Source: Carnegiea gigantea (Eukaryota; Streptophyta; Magnoliopsida; Caryophyllales; Cactaceae). Taken from it: a stretch of DNA of 64,000 bases. The DNA lies in contig JAKOGI010000422.1 of the NCBI GenBank assembly GCA_029747015.1, positions 289,501-353,500 of the forward strand, read 5' to 3'. This document shows, in pieces, positions 58,297 to 64,000 of the stretch. The position numbers and the translations under genes are program-made. How positions within the stretch are numbered: position 1 is the first letter of the stretch; each line of letters begins with the position of its first letter. Below the pieces are notes generated by a model. The model did no database searches, had not been told where the DNA came from, and was given only the letters and a program-made list of their open reading frames with translations.

Positions 58297-60741
58297 TGTA
58301 ACACCTCGAACTTTCTAACTTTAATTAATTACTAATACTTAACCTACATGGTGGTGGATAACCTAACAGGGTTTTACGCTGAGTTCCATGTTAGGAAATA
58401 CAAGGCTGAGTATCACAGGAAAATTCATTAATGAGTGTTTACTGCTAATTCAACCACCCAATCTTGTGCAACATACACGTCTAAGCCAGCGTCCACTCTA
58501 AAATAGAAATTATTTTAGACACAATGTATGAATCCTATGAGGAAACAATCTCCTCTAAATAGATGTTTCGTCCCCATGCTCATGATCATCACTTGAAAAT
58601 AAAAGATTTTAAAGAGTGAGACAAGCTCAGTAACAACCACCCATAATATTCAAACATACTTAAATTCATCTCAAACAAAGGGTGGGGGAAAATAGACAAT
58701 TCGAATGATTCATAAAAGGGACACCCAACCAATCTCAACCCGCACCATAAGTTCATTCAAGTCTTACTCAGGCCAGTTTGCAAAATAAAAGGGCAAGCGA
58801 CCTTACTAGGTCTCAGGGCCTGCATTTGGTTTAAATGTAGCTGCTTATCCATATCATGGCCTATTGTCAAATTGGACGGTTACTGATAACCTGGTCCACG
58901 TCCATTAACAAGGAGGCACGTGGTCGCTAAACATGCATGCAATCACCTGGGAAAAGGCTATAAGGGCTTCTTACAATCAGGAGCGAACCTCCTCGTCTCC
59001 CTAATTTATTCACTTATTTCTTATACTTAAAAATAGGTCCTGTGCTCAACTTGCATTTAGCCCATCCCAACCCAGTTCCATACCCATTTAAAGGCATGTT
59101 CAAAACAAGATATTAAAAAGATTCATTCAAGCAAGTTAAGATTTCATGCCAGCTTCTAAAATAAGCATAAAGTTTCATCAAACCAATTTATTATGAAGAT
59201 GCCCCAAATATCAATTCAAATCAATACAAAGAACATTTTATATAAAGATGTTCAGGGGAGTTAGGGCATGATTATTACCTAATTAGAAGTGATAGCTAAG
59301 CTTATCATTAAGTTTCTACCTTAGGCCTTTGCAAATTCCCAAAAGTGGTTTTTGTTAGCCTTAGTCCTTAGCCCAAAGTGAATTATGGCCCATGAATCCC
59401 TTAAACCCTCTTTTTATGCCTAATTAATAGGTTAGACTCCTAAAATAATTTTTAGTGCATTTTTCAAATCCTTATATCTCTATTTAGCCCTTACTTGCAC
59501 TTCCCAGATTAGAACTAGATTTTACATCCAATGTCCAGAGGCTACACCTCTCGTTCTAGATATTGGATTTCAGATGTTAAGCCCATTCTGAAAATTTTAG
59601 TTCGTGTACTACAACTTTTGTTTTAGGGTAACCATTAGATTCTGGTCTTAACTAGTTCGAATTTAGACAAGTTCTCAAAGTGTCTTAATGCAGTCCAGAT
59701 GTGTGCAGCCGTCATGTTTAGACCATAACTTCATGATCTTAACTCTAATTGCTACAATTTAAAATTTTAGGTACAAAGGAATCCTAGATCTATCCACCAT
59801 GTAAATTTTACGATTTTTCGACTAGCCAATATTCAACAGTAATATTTCAAAGTTACTCTACGTTCTGGTTGCAGCGGGGGCGGTAATCTCCCATGTTTTG
59901 GTCTTAAATTCTATCATTCCTTACCTAAATCTTCATAATGCATTTATACTATATCCGCCTCAGTCCTCCACTAATTCCAACCCTTAGTCCAATTCAAGCC
60001 ATAAAATTTATAGGGGTTAGAGATCGAACTTTACCTTGAAAGAGAGTTTGAGGGAAAAAGAAGAGACTTGGAGTGTTTTTATTCTTCAACCCAAGAAAGT
60101 TTAAATCTGAAAAATCAATGAAGATATAAAAACTCAGATTTATGTATCAAAGCAGGGAGATTTATGAAGAAATTTTAAGAAATTGAATATTTGGGCTAGT
60201 GTTTTCATAAACTCTAGTTATATTCAACCAAAAGAAGGAGAGGGAGGGGCGGCTAGCCAGAGGCGGCGGTGTCGGCGCTGGGCTAATGTCGTCCGGTGGC
60301 TGCGACGAGGGAAAAGAGAGATTGCAACAGTAAGAGAGAGAGAACCTGGGACAGAGAGCTAGGCGTGAGAGAGAGAGAGAGAGAGAGGGAGGGAGGGAGG
60401 GAGATTGGGCGTGAGAGAGAGAGAGAGGGATTGGGAGGGGTGTGGGATGTAGGGAAAATACTCTCTAGGGTTAAGGTTTAGTAGGAGGAGGAACGAGATG
60501 GAAAAGGAAGCAGGAAGAGAGAAAATATATTTGTGTTTATTTTTTTTTCTCTTGCTTCACACGGCTGGAGGGGGAAAAGTTGATTGATTTCGTTGATTCA
60601 AAAACTCATTGGCACAAAAATAATATTCTTTAAATTTTTGCAAAATTTTTAGGTGCAAAGAATCGAAAAATTAAATATTGTTTTTGGCTTGGATTGACTA
60701 GACTAACACCTAAAAACTAACACCTCTAAATTGGTCCACTT
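58297..60741. mobile_element. Unidentified 2.4-kb insertion in the old Copia RT
   Basis: RT coding stops at AIIK.W (58296) and resumes at KLDISNAFLHG (about 60750), as expected for an insertion between these adjacent RT segments. The block starts TGTAACACCTCGAAC, like some LTR starts, and has the direct repeat TAACACCTC near both ends. It carries no protein similarity. A solo LTR or a non-autonomous element is possible. A clean target duplication was not seen. Confidence 0.5.
60367..60434. repeat. (GA)n and GGGA-rich microsatellite
   Basis: GA dinucleotide runs separated by GGGAGGGAGGGAGG, inside the 2.4-kb insertion. Another impure GA-rich stretch precedes it at about 60336-60350. Confidence 0.85.
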
Positions 60742-61368
60742 CAGGAAAAAAACTCGACATCAGCAATGCCTTTCTTCATGGTTACTTGGATGATGAAATT
60801 TATATTCAACCACCAAAAAGATATTCTAAAATTCCACCTGGAAGTGTGCAAGTTGAATGTGTCTCTTTATGGCTTGCAACAAGCCGCAAGACAGTGGAAT
60901 TTGGAGCTTACAGAATTTCTTCTTACTCAAGGTTTTGTGCAATTTAAAAGGGATTATTCCCTGTTTATTAAGGCTACTGGTTCCTCTTTTGTGGCAGCCT
61001 TGGTCTATGTACACGATGTGCTCATCACCAGCAATGAGGATCAAGCTATTATTCTCCTCCAACAAGGTTTAGATATGGCATTCACTATCAAGGATTTGGG
61101 ACCAGTTAGATATTTTTTGGGTGTCGAATTTGCTAAATCGTCAAACGGTACCATCGTTAATCAAAGGAAATATGTACTTGATATATTGAATGATTGTGGC
61201 ATGGGAAATTGCAAACCAGCATCACTCCCTTTACCAACTGGTCTTCGACTATCTACTGATGATTGCCCTTTATTGCAACAACTTGAGGTTTACAGACGAT
61301 TTGTTGGCAGACTACTCTATTTTAATTTAACAAGACATGATATATTCTATGCACTGCTATTACAATGA
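60742..61368 (+). pseudogene. Old Copia RT (second part)
   Basis: It continues KLDISNAFLHGYLDDEIYI, shifts frame near 60845, then reads LNVSLYGLQQAARQWNLEL, LVYVHDVLITS, KDLGPVRYFLGVEF and YRRFVGRLLYFNLTRHDI. The catalytic YVDD is YVHD, so the enzyme would be inactive even without the frame breaks. It stops near 61368 before the RNase H domain. Confidence 0.88.
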
Positions 61369-61765
61369 AACGAATGTGTTAAAAAAATAAAACTACTTGT
61401 TTAATTATTATGAAGATTTGATATTATAGATAAAAAATCTTATATTGAAAAACTTTGTTCATTACATATTGATTATAACTTGATCCTGATTAAATCAGAA
61501 TCGACTTATCATGAACTTCCTGCTTCAGATATGCTTACACATGTAATTCTAGACAAGCAATCTTCAGGACTTGCCTCACGCAGGCACAATCCGATTCCCC
61601 TCCCATCCCGCTCCCAAAATGGTAACTCAGCCGTTTGGCACTCGAGAAACTACCTACGGTCGTACACCGCCAGTACGCAGGAAACAGTAACAATTTTCGC
61701 AATCTCTCTCCTCTTCTAGCCTTGTTCACAAGCTGCGGCATTCCAACGCAGCCAACTCATACACC

Positions 61766-61773
61766 TATATATA
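61766..61773 (+). promoter_or_regulatory. TATA box of the LOS4/RH38 gene
   Basis: TATATATA lies 119 bp upstream of the start codon, with CT-rich leader sequence (TTTCCGCCTTTCC, CCCTCTCTCT) downstream. A transcription start near 61800 would be expected. A C6-T-C6-A-C5 tract at 61774-61792 directly follows the box. Confidence 0.6.
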
Positions 61774-61891
61774 CCCCCCTCCCCCCACCCCCGAAAAATA
61801 CTCTATCTTTCCGCCTTTCCACTGTACTTCAAGCGGCTATTCCCTCTCTCTAAAACTCGCATCCGAAGATCCGGGATTCGGCCCTGTAACA

Positions 61892-62851
61892 ATGGCGGAC
61901 TTAACTGAAGTCACCGCCGCCGCCACCACTCCATCGCCGGATAATTCTTCGGCGACTTCCACTGCTCCCCAAATCAAGCCACCGGAGATCAAGCGTTTTT
62001 GGGGAGATGAAGCCGAAGAAAATCCCGATGAACTCGATGGTGCTGCTGCTGCTGATGGAGAATCATCCACTTCTGAGCTTCCCGTCGATCAGCTATCCAT
62101 CAAAGATCGGAAGGATTTGGACGAGCCTGAGGACTCCAATATTCAGGCGGTAACTTCTTTCTGCTAAATTTGGCCGTAGTTGTGGAATTTCGTCGAATTA
62201 GGGTTTTTTTTTAAAGCGTTTTGATGATGTTTGATGAATTAGGTTACGTCTGGGGAGACGCCGTATACGTCGGCAAAGAAATTTGAGGATTTGAACTTGA
62301 CGGAGGAGTTGTTGAAGGGATTGTATGTAGAGATGCGATTTGAGAGGCCTAGTAAGATTCAAGCTATCACCTTACCCATGATTTTGACCCCGCCCTACAA
62401 GAACTTGATTGCTCAAGCTCACAATGGGTCTGGGAAGACGACGTGCTTTGTTCTGGGTATGTTAAGCCGCGTCGATCCCAAACTTCAAGCTCCACAGGCC
62501 CTTTGCATTTGCCCAACCAGGGAGTTGGCCATTCAGGTCTGCTCGAAATCCAATCCTTGGTTTTGCTTTCTTTATTCTTATTTTGTTTTCTTGTTATTAA
62601 TGATGCTGGGGTGGCAGAACTTGGAGGTGCTGAAGAAAATGGGAAAGTACACTGGGATAAGTGCCGAGCGTGCTGTTCCAGAGAATATTGACAATCCAGC
62701 TATTACACCCATCACCAGGAGGCCCCCAGTTACTACCCAAGTGATAATTGGGACTCCTGGTACGATTAAGAAGTGGATTAGCTTGAAGAAGTTGTCTTTG
62801 GTTTATATGAAGATCCTTGTTTTTGACGAGGCTGATCACATGTTGGCTGAG
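61892..62851 (+). CDS. LOS4: DEAD-box RNA helicase, LOS4/RH38 (DBP5) type, first three exons
   Basis: The exons are 61892-62149, 62243-62536 and 62618-62851, all with GT-AG borders and phase 0, giving 262 residues. Residues 1-86 are an acidic, Ala-rich tail with EEPEDSNI-like spacing (DEPEDSNIQAV). The Q motif spans F100-Q126 (FEDLNLTEELLKGLY, PSKIQ). Walker A is AHNGSGKT (145-152), motif Ia PTREL (177-181), motif Ib TPGT (230-233) and motif II DEAD (254-257). The segments match Arabidopsis LOS4 closely (TSGETPYTSA, VLGMLSRVDP, ALCICPTREL). Family knowledge: DBP5 helicases act at the nuclear pore in mRNA export, and LOS4 affects cold and heat tolerance. The C-terminal RecA domain is outside the window or beyond unresolved introns. 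Confidence 0.93.
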
Positions 62852-64000
62852 GTAAATTATGATATCTTAACTATTGTTTTTATTTCATTTTGCTGGGTGA
62901 TTCTGTTAAAAAAGTCTGCTTTTTCCCCTTCTCAGATGAAGGGTGTGGTTTGGACGTGGTGGTTAACCCATTCATTGATGGTAAAAAATTACTGTGTGCG
63001 AGGTTTGCTATGTGCCTTTTAAATGTTTATCCATGTCATAGTAGGTGTAGTGTGTTGCACCTGACTCCGTTTGCTAGGTGGATGGGAATCTGGCACTTGG
63101 CGGCTCCATTAGTATCCATTATCTTAAGGAGAAACATTTGGCTGAACATGATTCCTTGGTTATTCAACACCTAAGAAACCATATATGGGTGAAAGTGTAA
63201 CCTGCAACATATGCAATCAAAACATGTTTTCAAGTAGTTTAATCGTTGTCCGGATACTTACACACTTACCGTTGGTTTTTCTAGGAGAAATGAAAGGCAA
63301 TTTCATCACAATTGAATGATTAAGCATTGTCCTTTTGATTTGAGCCCTGATCGTCGTCATTATTTGAATCTGAGTTTTTGTATTCCTGTTTTTCTTAACA
63401 CTTTTCCTGTTCAACTTTTTCTAATGTTCACCTGAGCTCTTGCATGTCTATTAGGCACACTATTAGGGGTTTTGCTCCGTTATCATCAACAGGGTAGCAC
63501 TAGGAATGGTGCCAAGCATGGAGGATGACACATGGTTGGACTACTTATTGGATGCTGAGAGATCCTTGCTAGTCACCTCATGATCCTTTTGAGAAACTAT
63601 GTTTTTTGCTGAACGGGAACAATCAATCTTTACATGATATGATGAAATGATGTGGTTAATCAGGCATTGCTTTTTCACATCTTTGTGAAACTTGCTATAA
63701 GAGGTTAATGAATGTAGCCATGGTTACTTGGGACAGAAACACAACAATTTAGATTAAATAGCTAAAGCTAGGGAGGTGCCATTAGCCTGTGGTCTGCTTA
63801 AGATTTTTTAGGAGAGGTGACTGCCGATAGGTTTTCCTTTTTCTGATTGAGGCTTTGGAATTTGTAGCCTCAGATTTTTGTGGTCTCACCTTCATATTGC
63901 AGATTGTGAGAATGTTGCTGGTAACACATTTTGTTTTAGAATAAAAATATACATGTCTTTTTTGGGATATTTGGTTTTGTCCATGTCACATCTTCAAATA
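62852..64000. other. LOS4 intron 3 and beyond; no further exon resolved
   Basis: The expected continuation after DEADHMLAE (DGFRDDS.., then the SAT motif) was not found. A block at about 62935-62980 after an AG acceptor-like site (TTCTCAG) gives DEGCGLD in one frame, which only weakly resembles the expected sequence and is followed by GTAAAA. The rest is AT-rich non-coding sequence, so the gene continues past the right edge. Confidence 0.5.

Larger units (their letters stand above)
55647..61368 (+). mobile_element. Old Copia retrotransposon remnant (plus strand)
   Basis: Gag zinc-knuckle, protease, integrase, RT and a partial C-terminal region follow in order on the plus strand, with many stops. 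The RT is interrupted by an inserted 2.4-kb block (58297-60741). No LTRs were recognised on either side, so the ends are decayed or lost. It differs clearly from the young Copia at 29938. Confidence 0.85.

Noticed and set aside
62890..63174. 94-codon ORF after LOS4 exon 3
   Set aside because: It has no similarity to the expected helicase continuation and is probably intronic.

Overview
This is a plant nuclear genome window, probably from a dicot; the species cannot be told from the sequence alone. The evidence is spliced genes with GT-AG introns, a chloroplast-targeted FtsH-like gene, and plant-type transposable elements (Sirevirus-like Copia, Tat-like Gypsy, MULE, hAT, PIF/Harbinger, a SINE tail). 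Two real host genes sit at the edges and point outwards. Both run off the window, so only their 5' parts are present.

Left (1-12,650, minus strand): a gene for the plastid FtsH-like protein FTSHI4. Nine exons are resolved, from the transit peptide to the Walker B motif. Intron 9 fills the last 4.4 kb to the left edge and holds a 1-kb hAT-like non-autonomous element. Another intron holds a PIF/Harbinger-like MITE. A decayed 5.3-kb Mutator-like element (12,806-18,134) ends only about 155 bp upstream of the likely start codon.

Middle (about 18-50 kb): intergenic sequence, then a four-deep nest of transposons. The oldest layer is a ruined Tat-lineage Gypsy element (about 21,994-50,115, minus strand). 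It has two RNase H remnants, an antisense coiled-coil remnant and a 57-bp minisatellite between integrase and the 3' LTR. Its gag is split by a young, nearly intact 10,968-bp Sirevirus-like Copia (29,938-40,905, minus strand, TSD CCATG). Its 5' leader is split by an 8-kb hAT element (40,993-49,026). That hAT is itself split inside its transposase gene by a second hAT (42,453-46,389, plus strand) of the TTF/DUF4371 type.

The young Copia has gag, protease-integrase and RT-RNase H in one frame, broken by just two stop codons. Downstream, in the position where Sireviruses carry an env-like gene, it has an intact 618-codon ORF resembling plant transposon-protein (Transposase_32-like) sequences.

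Right (50-64 kb): AT-rich intergenic DNA with microsatellites, a SINE 3' end, and an old plus-strand Copia (about 55.6-61.4 kb) whose RT is split by an unidentified 2.4-kb insertion. The 5' half of a DEAD-box RNA helicase gene of the LOS4/RH38 (DBP5) type follows, with a TATA box and a C-rich tract before its start codon. No tRNA, rRNA, CRISPR or bacterial features were seen.
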